Positions 8,695 through 18,010 are shown, numbered from the stretch's first letter. The stretch: DNA of 64,000 nt from M3007 sp044230315 (GCA_044230315.1 JBGARJ010000012.1:1-64000); one strand, 5' to 3'. The notes: a model not told the origin generated them from the sequence alone. Translations and numbers: made by a program.

Positions 8695-9528
8695 ATGGAA
8701 AACCCGCAACACGCAATCATTGAACAATACCTGGATCATGCCCTCTCGCCGGAGGCGAGGGCGGCATTTGAAGCAGAACTGACCGCCAACCCCGAGTTGG
8801 CGCGGGCGCTTCGTTTGCACGAAGTATCCCGTGCAGCCGTGGAAATGCAAGCCCTGCTCGACCGGCGCGACCGCCTTTACCGGCGCGGACAAATGAAACT
8901 TCGCTGGCGAAAAATAGGATGGCAAATACTCGATGCGTTCGAACGCATGTTTGTACGGCAGCGCGCCGACGGCTCCAAGCGCACCCGCTGGGAAATACTG
9001 GCGCCCGCAGGATTGGCCACCATAGCACTGTTGTTATTTTTGATCAACCCCGGCCTCTTTTTTCCGGAACCCACCATCCCCAAACCCCGGGCCATTCCCA
9101 GGGAAAATGCCATGGTAGCCTTCAACGCGCATTTTAAACCGGTCGATATCTCCAATACGCTCGGCGCCGGATCGGATACCGATACGCTTTGGCGCACCGC
9201 CTGCAACCAATATGCCGCCAATAATTGCGCGGGCGCCATACCGCAGTTGGATTATCTGCTTCAACAACCCGATTTTGACCGGAAGCCCAAAGCGTTGTTG
9301 CTCAAAGGCACCTGTCAGATAGAATCCAACGAGATCGATGCAGCCATCCGGACCTTGCAGCAAATCCCGCAAACGGCCGCTACCGTGTACGCCGACGCTC
9401 AATGGTATATAGCAATGGCCTACCTCAAGCAGGCAAACGTAGAGCAGGCGGCGACCATCCTGAATGCCATTGCGGCTGATGAAAGCAGCGCCTACGCATC
9501 CGAAGCAAAAGCGATCCTCGGGCTGTAG
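8695..9528 (+). CDS. Membrane-anchored protein with TPR-like C-terminus, probable anti-sigma partner
   Basis: 277 residues. The N-terminus (IIEQYLDHALSPEARAAFEAEL) looks like the short helical N-terminal segment of anti-sigma factors in this phylum but lacks the HxxxCxxC zinc motif. One membrane helix lies near 100-122 (ILAPAGLATIALLLFLINPG). The outer part (about 155-277) contains tetratricopeptide-like helical pairs (TACNQYAANNCAGAIPQLDY, AQWYIAMAYLKQANVEQAAT). It is translationally close to the sigma-like gene (5-base gap). Acting as its membrane regulator is inferred from this arrangement. Confidence 0.6.
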   Translation: MENPQHAIIEQYLDHALSPEARAAFEAELTANPELARALRLHEVSRAAVEMQALLDRRDRLYRRGQMKLRWRKIGWQILDAFERMFVRQRADGSKRTRWEILAPAGLATIALLLFLINPGLFFPEPTIPKPRAIPRENAMVAFNAHFKPVDISNTLGAGSDTDTLWRTACNQYAANNCAGAIPQLDYLLQQPDFDRKPKALLLKGTCQIESNEIDAAIRTLQQIPQTAATVYADAQWYIAMAYLKQANVEQAATILNAIAADESSAYASEAKAILGL

Positions 9529-9660
9529 TAATGCGGCCTGCCGGCAGGAGGCTTATGCAGGAGGAAATTTACCGGCAGGAATTGTAACCCTTTTGAAGGG
9601 CTCAGGCAACACTCAACAGAACAGGCCACACGATAAGAACAGTTGGCGAAAATTGTGGCC

Positions 9661-9751
9661 ATTATTACATGACGGAGGCACAAAGACACAGATAACACAT
9701 TGACTAACAATCAATTATATCTGTGCCTTTGTGCCTCCGTCATGTAATAAT
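9661..9751. repeat. 34-bp inverted repeat with 23-base loop
   Basis: The arms at 9661-9694 and 9718-9751 are complementary at 33 of 34 positions, containing GACGGAGGCACAAAGACACAG and its complement. There is no T-tract next to it, so it is not a standard terminator. The core GGAGGCACA..G.CAC.GA also occurs in the repeat at 17931-18010. Confidence 0.85.
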
Positions 9752-9888
9752 TGAAATAATTCACGGCGGGTAATCCACGAAAGCCCCTGCTGAGGGCAGT
9801 CTTTTTCGTTGGGTTGCGTTCTACTCTGGGTTGCCAACCGGTCTAATTGAGTGGGTTGTTTTTGTAGTCTGGACGCATAGCCTGGAAA

Positions 9889-10158
9889 TCACCGGATATC
9901 GCGCAAGAACAACCGGGCGATAGGATCAATCATCAAAAACTGAATTCTGTGCTTATCCTGAAATCTTGCCTGTAGAAAAACACGTTGCTTTTCATGCAAT
10001 AGCTCGGTAGGTTTTTTGCAAGCAACTGAAAAATGAATCTTGGCAATGTTGTTGGCGAGGGCGGTAACACGCCAGATAGGCTCAATTTGCAACGTGATGC
10101 CGTTGGCGTTCTTGTCAACAACAAAATGTGCCGGATCGTTGTGTCGTTGGCGGCTGAC
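9889..10158 (-). pseudogene. Unrecognised ORF remnant
   Basis: An open minus-strand frame reads HNDPAHFVVDKNANGITLQ..., continues through IHFSVACKKPTELLHEKQRV and ends IDPIARLFLRDIR. It has ordinary protein composition but no ATG start; the only candidates are TTG codons such as the one at 10092. The frame begins right at the terminator of the gene at 10258. It may be the tail of a decayed gene, or a small gene with a TTG start. No family was recognised. Confidence 0.3.
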
Positions 10159-10191
10159 AAAAAAAGACCGCGGGGGATTTCCTCCGCGGTC
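10159..10191 (-). terminator. Terminator of the T9SS cargo gene at 10258
   Basis: On the minus strand GACCGCGG-N10-CCGCGGTC is followed by seven T. It lies 67 bases after the stop codon of the cargo gene, in the right orientation. Confidence 0.8.
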
Positions 10192-10257
10192 TCGACGTCT
10201 TTGGGAGACGGTCGTATTATTAAATCGGTACTTGGCAATGGCTGGAATCTCTCGCTG

Positions 10258-13146
10258 TCATCGAACGAGGAGCTTTCCGGAGGCTACCGGCCTACCCTTG
10301 TCGGTGGTAAGCCGGTAGAATAACATTCCTGCCGGAAGTTGGTGTCGGTACAATCGGAAAGAGGGATGATTAAAATCTTGTTGGATTAATTTTTTTCCTT
10401 GCAGGTCGTACACTTCCAGGAGATAACCGGAAGCTTGCACGCCGCTCACTTCGAAGGTGGCGCTTTCGTCAAACGGATTGGGATATACCTTGATATCGGC
10501 GCCGGCAAAGTGAATGTCTTTGGTTTTGACCACCACAAAGGAGTCAAACTCACATACCGTATGGAAAGTCTGGTTCGTCAGAACCGGAGCGTTGTAATCG
10601 AAGTAGATAGCAGCGCTGTTGAGGATTTTGGTTTCGCATGGTTTTTCCGGTCTTTGGGACACGCGAAACTTGACAAAACCCTCACTTGCGCTGCTACCAG
10701 GCACGAGATTAAGGTTGGAGAGTGTAAACTGCACGATGCCGTTGCCGTACACATCAAAATCGTACGGATGGCTGGCAGCTCCAGGGTGGACCGTAGCCGG
10801 GTCGAGGAAAGGCGACAGGGTGTCGCGCACAATGACCTGGTGAACGGTATCGGTTGTTGAGTTTTGGAATTGGATTAAAAACTCCAGATCGGTTTCCGGG
10901 CGCACATAGTGCGCGGAGTCGTAGCCTTTGGGATGGCCCCTTTTCAAATTATCCGGATTAAAATCGATTTTATTGCTTTCCTGGCAGTCCGACGATTTAA
11001 AGGCGTCGACATCTTCCGGGAACATGGTATAGTAACCAATGGTAAATGAACTGCTGTCGGGCGCCCGGCAACCTTCCACGGCAGCCGTCGCGTAGTTGGT
11101 GCCCGGGTAGCCGGGCGTTTGCTTGGCAATGATGCGGTAGGTTTTGCCGGTGGCCTGTTGCGACCACACCGTGGTATCCCCCTGGGTCTTGAGCTGTATT
11201 TGGTACATCGGGTCGTTGGGCGCCGTAAGCATGATCACATCCTCAGCGATGACAAATCCAACCGGGGTAGTCATGTCGCCCGGACCCACATTCTGCAGCG
11301 ACAGGTTGACCGTATTATTTTCGCATTTGGCCTTGGCCACCACGATCGACCCATCCCAATTGATGGCATGACAGAAGGAATCCGGGTAAATATGCGCGCT
11401 TACGCAGTGTGTTTGTCCGTCGATCGTGTTGTCGCAGTCGAGGTTGGCTACCAGTGTGAAACTGCCGCATTTCCCGTTTTCGAGGAACCCGATATTGAAG
11501 GAGTAGGTGTTATCGCTCAACTGAACGGCCTGAATCGAACTGCTTTTCAGCGTGAGGTACGGGTCGAGCGTAACTTCAATCCGGGTATTCAGCGACGGAA
11601 TGGTGCCGGAGTTGCAATAGCGCACGGTGTACGTGTTATCGGCACAACGGCGCAATACGGGTGTTGCCACATCCACTTCGTTGCGGGGGCAGGCCGAGCG
11701 GGCGTGCACCGGTATGTTCACCGGGAAGGTATCGGCAAAGCTGCTGACCAACAGGGTGGTGACGGCATCGCAGGATTCCCAAGCGTCGTTCGGGGGGTAA
11801 AGTTGAATTTTGTAAGTGCCGGTATCGGCCAGAATTTCAAAATCCCCGCTGGAATTGGCCGCAGCATACCGGGTGTAATTCGGGCTTTCGATCCGGACGA
11901 TCCAATCTTCCAGGCCGGGTTCACCGGCATCCAGTTTGCAATCGGAATTGAAATCGTGGAAAATATGACCGTTGATATAACTGGTAAAAACGACGCAGTT
12001 TTTGTCCATTTTCACCAGGTACGGCTTCTCTTCGTTGAATGGGCCGACGAATAATTCGCTGGAACCCGCGGCGACCACACCGCCGTCGGGTGTCGGTAAA
12101 ATCGCTTGACCGCGGTCGACGCCAGCCCGACCGACCGAGCCTTCACACAAGATATTGCCTTTCGAGTCGGTGCGAACGACATACAGGTCTTCCTGGGCAT
12201 CGGTCGTAGGCCGGTTTCCGGTCACCAGAAATCCGCCGTTTGCCGTTTTGGCCAACCCGTAAAAATCGGCCTTATCAAATATTTTTAACCAGGTGGTGCT
12301 ATTATTCCCGCTTCCGTCGATTTTCAGCAGCACGCTGCCGTCTTCGATCACGGTGCTTTTTCCGGCGATTACAAATCCGCCGTCATTGGTTTCGACAATA
12401 TCCCGCGCAATATCGGCTGCGGGACTGCCCGAAGAAACCTCGTATAATCCGTATACGTTTTCCCAAATCACGCTGCCATTATTTCCATCCAGGCGCACCA
12501 CATAAATGTCCTGCACGGGGCCATTGCGTTTTTCACCGGCCACCACGAGGTCGCCATTGCCGGCCTGCGCAATGCCGAAGCCTTTTTCCTGGTTATTGGC
12601 GTCGCCTACTGTCTTGGTCCACAACAAATCGCCATTGGCGCTTGTCTTCATCACCAGCAGGTCCTCTTTGCCCGCCAGGTCTTTTTGGTATCCGCAGATG
12701 GCCAGGCTGCCGTCGGGCATTTCCAACAGGTCGAAGGCTTCTGCGTCAGCGGTAATTCCGCCATAGGTTTTGGACCACAGTAAATTGCCGGCCTTGTCCG
12801 TTTTCAGGAGGTAAACCTGCCGGTGGTCATTGCCGGATGTTCCGGGCAAGAAAAAACCGGCTATGGCATAGCCGCCATCTTGCGTAAGCGTGATCGCGTC
12901 GCCCGATGCAAGCGGATTGCCCTTAAATTTCTTCGACCATTGCAAAAATCCGTCGGCATCGGTTTTAATCAGGTACACCCAGCTCACGTTTGCATAATAG
13001 CCTACCATGATATACCCGCCATCGGGCGTCGCCGCCATATCCGACATCATGCCACCGCCGCCGCCATCGTACAAACGCTCCCAGCCTTGCCCCGAAACGG
13101 AGCCGGCTGTAAGAAAAAGAGAGAGTACCAGAAGAAACCTGAACAT
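10258..13146 (-). CDS. Large secreted protein with repeat propeller, conserved repeat domains and T9SS sorting domain
   Basis: 962 residues with a signal peptide (MFRFLLVLSLFLTAGSVSGQ). Residues about 25-420 are repeated blades of the form TPDGGYIMVGYY ... LIKTDADGFLQWSKKF, as in delta-60/PQQ-like beta-propellers. Around 430-510 is a SdrD-B/carboxypeptidase-like domain (GHIFHDFNSDCKLDAGEPGLE). Two immunoglobulin-like conserved-repeat domains follow, the second with LEFLIQFQNSTTDTVHQVIV. The last about 80 residues are a type A T9SS sorting domain (IKVYPNPFDESATFEVSG ... LPAGMLFYRLTTDKGRP). It is therefore exported by the T9SS and attached to or released from the cell surface. Function otherwise unknown. 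The upstream extension to 13236 is rejected because the signal peptide begins at 13146. Confidence 0.8.
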   Translation of the reverse strand: MFRFLLVLSLFLTAGSVSGQGWERLYDGGGGGMMSDMAATPDGGYIMVGYYANVSWVYLIKTDADGFLQWSKKFKGNPLASGDAITLTQDGGYAIAGFFLPGTSGNDHRQVYLLKTDKAGNLLWSKTYGGITADAEAFDLLEMPDGSLAICGYQKDLAGKEDLLVMKTSANGDLLWTKTVGDANNQEKGFGIAQAGNGDLVVAGEKRNGPVQDIYVVRLDGNNGSVIWENVYGLYEVSSGSPAADIARDIVETNDGGFVIAGKSTVIEDGSVLLKIDGSGNNSTTWLKIFDKADFYGLAKTANGGFLVTGNRPTTDAQEDLYVVRTDSKGNILCEGSVGRAGVDRGQAILPTPDGGVVAAGSSELFVGPFNEEKPYLVKMDKNCVVFTSYINGHIFHDFNSDCKLDAGEPGLEDWIVRIESPNYTRYAAANSSGDFEILADTGTYKIQLYPPNDAWESCDAVTTLLVSSFADTFPVNIPVHARSACPRNEVDVATPVLRRCADNTYTVRYCNSGTIPSLNTRIEVTLDPYLTLKSSSIQAVQLSDNTYSFNIGFLENGKCGSFTLVANLDCDNTIDGQTHCVSAHIYPDSFCHAINWDGSIVVAKAKCENNTVNLSLQNVGPGDMTTPVGFVIAEDVIMLTAPNDPMYQIQLKTQGDTTVWSQQATGKTYRIIAKQTPGYPGTNYATAAVEGCRAPDSSSFTIGYYTMFPEDVDAFKSSDCQESNKIDFNPDNLKRGHPKGYDSAHYVRPETDLEFLIQFQNSTTDTVHQVIVRDTLSPFLDPATVHPGAASHPYDFDVYGNGIVQFTLSNLNLVPGSSASEGFVKFRVSQRPEKPCETKILNSAAIYFDYNAPVLTNQTFHTVCEFDSFVVVKTKDIHFAGADIKVYPNPFDESATFEVSGVQASGYLLEVYDLQGKKLIQQDFNHPSFRLYRHQLPAGMLFYRLTTDKGRPVASGKLLVR

Positions 13147-13397
13147 GGGTGTAAGGATTAGCGAATGCCGTAGATTTTTTAAGACGTTACAAAAGTGCAG
13201 CGCGAATCTTGTGCAGGAAAAGACAAAAATTTGCATTTGTTGAACCGTTTAGTTAGGCTATTTTTGTCCAAAAATATTCAATGTTTTTATTCGTTCTTGT
13301 TTAAGTCGCTGAAAAACAGTGTCATTTTGGGCTATATTGCCATTTTATGTTATTGACTATTTTTTACCGTTTGTTGATTAGATAAAAAATTAACCTC

Positions 13398-14813
13398 ATG
13401 CAAAAAAGCGTGTTGGTCGAAATCGTGCGGTCGTTGAGCCGGAAAGAGATTCGCGACGTACATAAATGGCTGCAATCACCGGCGCACAATCAACGCCAGG
13501 ACGTGATTCATTTGTTCGATTATCTGACCAAAAGTTTGACGGCCGATGACACCGATGCGGGAAAAAAGCGCGCCTGGAAGGCGGTATACTCCGGGGAACC
13601 GTACGACGATGCCCGGATGCGACAGGTGATGTATTTCCTGTTAAAGGTAGTGGAAGAGTATTTAATTTTTGAAGAGTATGTCGGCGACCAGGTACAGTTC
13701 CGGGAAACATTGACCCGAATTTACCGGCTGCGGAAATTGGATAAAGCGTATCGCCAGGCATACCGCCAGGGGCGGGAACAATTGGAGCGTCAACCCTTGC
13801 GCAACGGTTATTACCTGATGCATGCTTATTTTTTTGAGCTGGAAGAATACAATCATCGCCTTCCGATCTCGCAAAACGCACCGGTCAACTTGCAGGAATC
13901 GGCGGATTCGCTCGAAAAATGGTTTCTGGCCGAAAAACTGAGCCTGGCCTGCGGCATGATCGCGCACCGCAATGTTTTTCAGAAGATCAACTACGAAACG
14001 GGGCTGTTAGACGAGGTGTTGGCCTATGTGCAGGACAGAGATCTGTTGCACGAGCCGGCTATCGCCTCCTATTATTATGCCTACCTGGCCATTACAAATC
14101 CGCAGGAGGAATCTTATTTCGATCAATTGGAACAATTGCTCCACCACGAAATTGAACGTTTTCACCGTTCAGAAGCACGCGTGCTTTATATAGCGGCCCT
14201 CAACTATTGCGTTCCAAAAATCAACCAGGGGCATCTTGATTTTGCCCGCCGGGCATTCATGTTGTACAGGACCGGCCTGGAAACGGGTATCTTACTGGAA
14301 AACGATACCGTATCCCGTTATACTTTTGGCAATGCGGTAGGCGCTGCCCTGCGCGTTGGTGAATATGGTTGGGCAGAACAGTTTATCGAACAATTTCAGC
14401 ACCATCTCGAAGAAAAAGAACGGCAGAGCATTGTCAACTTCAACCTCTCGCGGGTGTATTTCGAAAAAGGCGATTACAACCAGGCCCAGCGCCTGCTTAC
14501 CCACTTCGAGTACGACGATATGCTGTTCAACATCATTGCCAAAACGATGTTGCTCAAAATCTACTACGAACAGGTCGAACTCGATGCTTTCGAATCCCTG
14601 CTCGAAAGCATGCGCATTTACCTGCAACGCAAGGAAGCGCTCGATCCTACCCGTAAAAGCGCCTACAAAAACATGATCAGCCTCATGAAAAAGCTGCTCA
14701 ACCTCAACCCCTATTCCAAGGCCCAGACAGAGCGTCTGCGCGCCCTGGTACAAGCCACTCAGCCCCTGATGGAGCGCGACTGGCTGCTGCGGCAACTCGA
14801 ACAGCGGAAGTAG
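13398..14813 (+). CDS. Helical (TPR-like) cytoplasmic protein of unknown function
   Basis: 471 residues, no signal peptide or membrane segment, strongly alpha-helical with degenerate tetratricopeptide-like pairs (FNLSRVYFEKGDYNQAQRLL near 345). It starts MQKSVLVEIVRSLSRKEIRD. I have the impression that similar proteins are common in Saprospiraceae-type genomes, but no function is known to me. It is divergent from the cargo gene at 10258 (about 250 bases between starts) and not obviously in an operon with lspA, 87 bases downstream. Confidence 0.6.
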   Translation: MQKSVLVEIVRSLSRKEIRDVHKWLQSPAHNQRQDVIHLFDYLTKSLTADDTDAGKKRAWKAVYSGEPYDDARMRQVMYFLLKVVEEYLIFEEYVGDQVQFRETLTRIYRLRKLDKAYRQAYRQGREQLERQPLRNGYYLMHAYFFELEEYNHRLPISQNAPVNLQESADSLEKWFLAEKLSLACGMIAHRNVFQKINYETGLLDEVLAYVQDRDLLHEPAIASYYYAYLAITNPQEESYFDQLEQLLHHEIERFHRSEARVLYIAALNYCVPKINQGHLDFARRAFMLYRTGLETGILLENDTVSRYTFGNAVGAALRVGEYGWAEQFIEQFQHHLEEKERQSIVNFNLSRVYFEKGDYNQAQRLLTHFEYDDMLFNIIAKTMLLKIYYEQVELDAFESLLESMRIYLQRKEALDPTRKSAYKNMISLMKKLLNLNPYSKAQTERLRALVQATQPLMERDWLLRQLEQRK

Positions 14814-14900
14814 ATCGCCGGTACACGTTTTTCCTCAAATTAGTCGTTTCTTTGCACTCCCGCAGCCTGCCGGCTTTTTCACGCACAAAAACCACGGCCG

Positions 14901-15746
14901 TTGAAACGATCGTATCAAGTTATAACTGTCATTGCCCTGGTGCTCCTCCTCGACCAGGCGCTGAAATTTTACATCAAGACGCATTTTTGTTACAACCAGG
15001 ACCTGTTGTTGTTCGGGCAAGACTGGGCACGGCTCCATTTTGTGGAAAATGAAGGCATGGCCTTCGGCATCACATTCGGCTGGGAATACGGCAAACTGCT
15101 GCTGAGCCTGTTCCGCATCTTGATGGTGGCCGGCCTGATCTGGTATATCCGGCTCCTTCTCCGAGCCGACGCCCCCACCGGCTTCCTCCACAGCGTAGGT
15201 CTGATCACCGCCGGCGCTCTTGGAAATATTATCGACAGCGCTTTTTACGGCCTGATCTTTACCGATTCGCCTTACCACGACTGCATCCCGGCCCAGCTCA
15301 CCGCTTTCGGCAACGGCTACGGCAGCTTCCTGCACGGTAAAGTGGTGGATATGCTGTATTTCCCGATTTCCTGGGTGCACATGCCCGACTGGCTCCCCTG
15401 GCTCGGCGGTGAGGAATATCTGTTTTTCAGCCCTATTTTCAACGTTGCCGACGCCTCCATTACCTGCGGCGTGTTGAGCATTCTGCTGTTTCAACGCCGC
15501 TTTTTCCGCGAAGGGCTCTCCCACCATCCGGACGGCGATATCGAGCCGGAAGCCGAAATCGACGTGCCGGCCGATGAAATCGATCCCAACCCGGTTGAGA
15601 GTCAGGGTGATGCTCCGGATATCATCCTCGATGAAGCTGCCGGGCTTTCCACTCGCGAAGGCGCGGCTTCCGACGTTTTTGACCAGCATCAACCCACCGA
15701 GGGAAACCCCGAGCCGCGCCCAGGACACAGCGACAAAGACAACTGA
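14901..15746 (+). CDS. lspA: Lipoprotein signal peptidase (signal peptidase II) with acidic C-terminal tail
   Basis: 281 residues in the inner membrane; removes signal peptides from prolipoproteins. The two catalytic aspartates sit in GALGNIIDSAFYG (D112) and FNVADASITCG (D184), with the NEGMAFG motif near 50. Four membrane helices are visible. After the last helix comes a tail of about 75 residues rich in Asp/Glu (EPEAEIDVPADEIDPNPVES), which makes the protein longer than the usual 160-220 residues. The start is TTG at 14901, directly followed by MKRSYQV-like residues; no ATG gives a complete first helix. lspA followed by gyrB is 114 bases apart, each apparently with its own promoter. Confidence 0.9.
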   Translation: MKRSYQVITVIALVLLLDQALKFYIKTHFCYNQDLLLFGQDWARLHFVENEGMAFGITFGWEYGKLLLSLFRILMVAGLIWYIRLLLRADAPTGFLHSVGLITAGALGNIIDSAFYGLIFTDSPYHDCIPAQLTAFGNGYGSFLHGKVVDMLYFPISWVHMPDWLPWLGGEEYLFFSPIFNVADASITCGVLSILLFQRRFFREGLSHHPDGDIEPEAEIDVPADEIDPNPVESQGDAPDIILDEAAGLSTREGAASDVFDQHQPTEGNPEPRPGHSDKDN

Positions 15747-15845
15747 TTTTCGATATCCATTAATTTGTTGATCGTCAAGTGGTTAGAACACGTTTTTCCC
15801 AACTAAAAAGTGTCCGCTTTCCTTCCGAAACCGGGTATTTTTTCG

Positions 15846-15853
15846 TACCTTTG
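15846..15853 (+). promoter_or_regulatory. -7 box (TACCTTTG) of gyrB, nearly leaderless
   Basis: TACCTTTG matches TAnnTTTG exactly and ends 7 bases before the gyrB ATG at 15861. If the transcript starts 4-6 bases after the box, the mRNA would have almost no 5' leader and no Shine-Dalgarno sequence. Confidence 0.5.
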
Positions 15854-15860
15854 CGCCCCT

Positions 15861-17852
15861 ATGAAAGAAGAATTTGATTCTGTAGCAGATCAGCAAAAAA
15901 AAGCCGCCGCGAATGCCGGCGATTATGGCGCCAGCAGCATTACCGCCCTTGAAGGACTGGAGGCCGTGCGCAAGCGCCCCGGCATGTATATCGGGAGTAC
16001 CGATACCAAAGGCCTGCACCACCTTGTCTGGGAGGTGGTCGACAACTCGATCGATGAACACCTGGCGGGCTTTTGTACGCATATATGGGTAACCATCCAC
16101 CCCAACAACAGCATCACCGTGCGCGACAACGGCCGCGGTATCCCCACTGGGATTCAACCCAAACTGAAAAAATCGGCACTGGAGGTCGTCATGACCGTGC
16201 TGCACGCCGGCGGAAAGTTTGATAAAAACACCTATAAGGTATCCGGCGGTTTGCACGGCGTAGGCGTTTCCTGCGTCAATGCCCTGTCGATCCACCTGCG
16301 TGCCGAAGTGCACCGCGAAGGCAAAATTTTTGAGCAGGAATACAAACAGGGCAAACCCCTGTACGACGTGCGCGAAATCGGGGCCACCGACGACCGCGGC
16401 ACCATCGTGACCTTCCTGCCCGACCCCGAAATTTTCGAGACCGACGAGTACAAATTCGACATCCTCGCCCACCGCCTGCGCGAACTGTCGTTTCTCAACA
16501 AAGGCCTCCACCTGGAACTGGTCGACGAGCGCGAAAAAGAAAACGGCGGGTTCAAAACCGAACATTTTTACTCGGAAGGCGGGTTGCAGGAATTTGTCCT
16601 CTGGCTCGACGAAGCCAAAACCCCGCTCATCGAAAAACCCATTTACATTACTACCAACGAAGAAGGCGTCGACGTAGAGGTGGCGATCATGTACAATACC
16701 TCGTATTCCGAGAACGTCATCTCCTTTGTCAACAACATCAGCACCCGCGACGGCGGCACCCACGTGAGCGGTTTCCGCCGGGCGCTCACCCGCGAATTCA
16801 AGAAATACGGCGACGACAACGGGTTTTTCAAAAAGATCAACTTCTCCATCAGCGGGGAAGACTTCATGGAAGGCCTCACCGGCATCGTGTCGGTAAAGGT
16901 ACCCGAACCCCAGTTTAAAGGCCAAACCAAGGGCGAACTGGGCAACTCCGAAGTACTCGGCATCGTGAGCCGCAGCGTCGGCGACGCGTTGAAAATTTTC
17001 CTGGAGGAAAACCCGGGGCAATCGCGCCGGATCATCGAAAAAGTGGTGCTGGCGGCCACGGCCCGCAATGCCGCCCGGAAAGCCCGCGAAATGGTGCAGC
17101 GCAAAGGCGCCCTCACCGGCGGCGGCCTGCCCGGCAAACTGGCCGACTGTTCCAGCCGGAACCCGGAAGAAAGTGAAATTTTCCTCGTCGAGGGCGACTC
17201 CGCCGGCGGTACCGCCAAACAAGGCCGCGACCGGAACATCCAGGCCATCCTCCCGCTCCGCGGCAAGATCCTGAACGTGGAAAAAGCATTGGAGCACAAG
17301 ATTTACGAGAACGAGGAGATCAAAAATATGTTCACCGCACTGGGCGTCTCCGTGGCTGAAAACGACGATGGCCACCGCGTGCTGGTCACCGACAAACTGC
17401 GCTACCACAAGATCGTCATCATGTGCGACGCCGATATCGACGGTAGCCACATCACCACGCTCATCCTGACCTTTTTCTTCCGCTATATGCGCGAACTGAT
17501 TGAAAAAGGGCATATCTATATCGCGCAACCGCCGCTTTTCCTGGTGAAAAAAGGCAAAAACCAGCGCTACTGCTGGAACGAGAAAGAACGCAAAGCCGCC
17601 CAGTTCGAATTTTCGGGCGGCCGCGAAGACGACGACTCCGTGAAAGTGCAACGGTACAAAGGCCTCGGTGAGATGAATGCCGAACAACTTTGGGAAACCA
17701 CTATGGATCCCAACACCCGCATTCTCAAACAGGCCACCATCGACGATGCCGCCGAGGCCGATCGCATGTTTGCCATGCTCATGGGCGACGAAGTGCCGCC
17801 GCGCCGCGCCTTTATCGAGGCTAATGCCAAGTACGCCCGCATCGACGCCTGA
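15861..17852 (+). CDS. gyrB: DNA gyrase subunit B
   Basis: 663 residues. The ATPase subunit of DNA gyrase, which introduces negative supercoils together with GyrA. The GHKL ATPase signatures are present: EVVDNSIDEHLAG, VRDNGRGIPTG and KVSGGLHGVGVSCVNAL. The TOPRIM domain shows EGDSAGGTAKQGRDRN and the DADIDGSH metal site. The C-terminus has QRYKGLGEMNAEQLWETTMD. EGDSAGG followed by QGRDR and ILPLRGKILNVEKA, together with that C-terminal motif, favours GyrB over ParE. The length is typical for Bacteroidota, lacking the large E. coli insertion. I take the ATG at 15861 because it follows the promoter box and begins the normal N-terminus. Confidence 0.93.
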   Translation: MKEEFDSVADQQKKAAANAGDYGASSITALEGLEAVRKRPGMYIGSTDTKGLHHLVWEVVDNSIDEHLAGFCTHIWVTIHPNNSITVRDNGRGIPTGIQPKLKKSALEVVMTVLHAGGKFDKNTYKVSGGLHGVGVSCVNALSIHLRAEVHREGKIFEQEYKQGKPLYDVREIGATDDRGTIVTFLPDPEIFETDEYKFDILAHRLRELSFLNKGLHLELVDEREKENGGFKTEHFYSEGGLQEFVLWLDEAKTPLIEKPIYITTNEEGVDVEVAIMYNTSYSENVISFVNNISTRDGGTHVSGFRRALTREFKKYGDDNGFFKKINFSISGEDFMEGLTGIVSVKVPEPQFKGQTKGELGNSEVLGIVSRSVGDALKIFLEENPGQSRRIIEKVVLAATARNAARKAREMVQRKGALTGGGLPGKLADCSSRNPEESEIFLVEGDSAGGTAKQGRDRNIQAILPLRGKILNVEKALEHKIYENEEIKNMFTALGVSVAENDDGHRVLVTDKLRYHKIVIMCDADIDGSHITTLILTFFFRYMRELIEKGHIYIAQPPLFLVKKGKNQRYCWNEKERKAAQFEFSGGREDDDSVKVQRYKGLGEMNAEQLWETTMDPNTRILKQATIDDAAEADRMFAMLMGDEVPPRRAFIEANAKYARIDA

Positions 17853-17930
17853 CATTTTTTCTTGCAGCCGGTATGCCCCGTGATTCAAGGTGTGGGCGAC
17901 GCTATAGTCATTCCGCCAAAATTGCGGCAA

Positions 17931-18010
17931 TTATTTCGCCACAGCGGCGCGGAGGTTCAACTTTTTCGAAGAACGCAGCTCCGTGCCGCTGTGCCTCCGC
18001 GGTGAAATAA
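17931..18010. repeat. Imperfect palindromic repeat of the GGAGGCACA family
   Basis: TTATTTCGCC-ACAGCGGCGCGGAG at the left pairs with the reverse complement of the right side, TTATTTCACC-(GCGGAGGC)-ACAGCGGCACGGAG, with an 8-base bulge. It shares the core CGGAGGCACA with the inverted repeat at 9661-9751. There is no T-tract, so it is not an ordinary terminator for gyrB, although it could protect the 3' end of the mRNA. Confidence 0.65.

Larger units (their letters stand above)
9529..10158. other. Long intergenic gap with an inverted repeat and a gene remnant
   Basis: About 630 bases between the anti-sigma-like gene and the terminator of the cargo gene at 10258. It holds the long inverted repeat at 9661-9751 and an open frame on the minus strand (see 9889-10158). 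I see nothing else convincing. Confidence 0.5.

Noticed and set aside
9537..9548. 12-bp palindrome CCTGCCGGCAGG after the anti-sigma-like gene
   Set aside because: No loop and no T-tract, so not a convincing terminator; too short to claim as an operator.
15861..17852. Alternative call as topoisomerase IV subunit ParE
   Set aside because: The QGRDR segment after the EGDSAGG motif and the QRYKGLGEMN C-terminus favour GyrB.
15783..17930. 715-codon open frame on the minus strand opposite gyrB
   Set aside because: It lies fully antisense to a clear gyrB gene, has Gly/Val/Phe-rich shadow composition and no motif. High GC third positions keep the opposite frame open.
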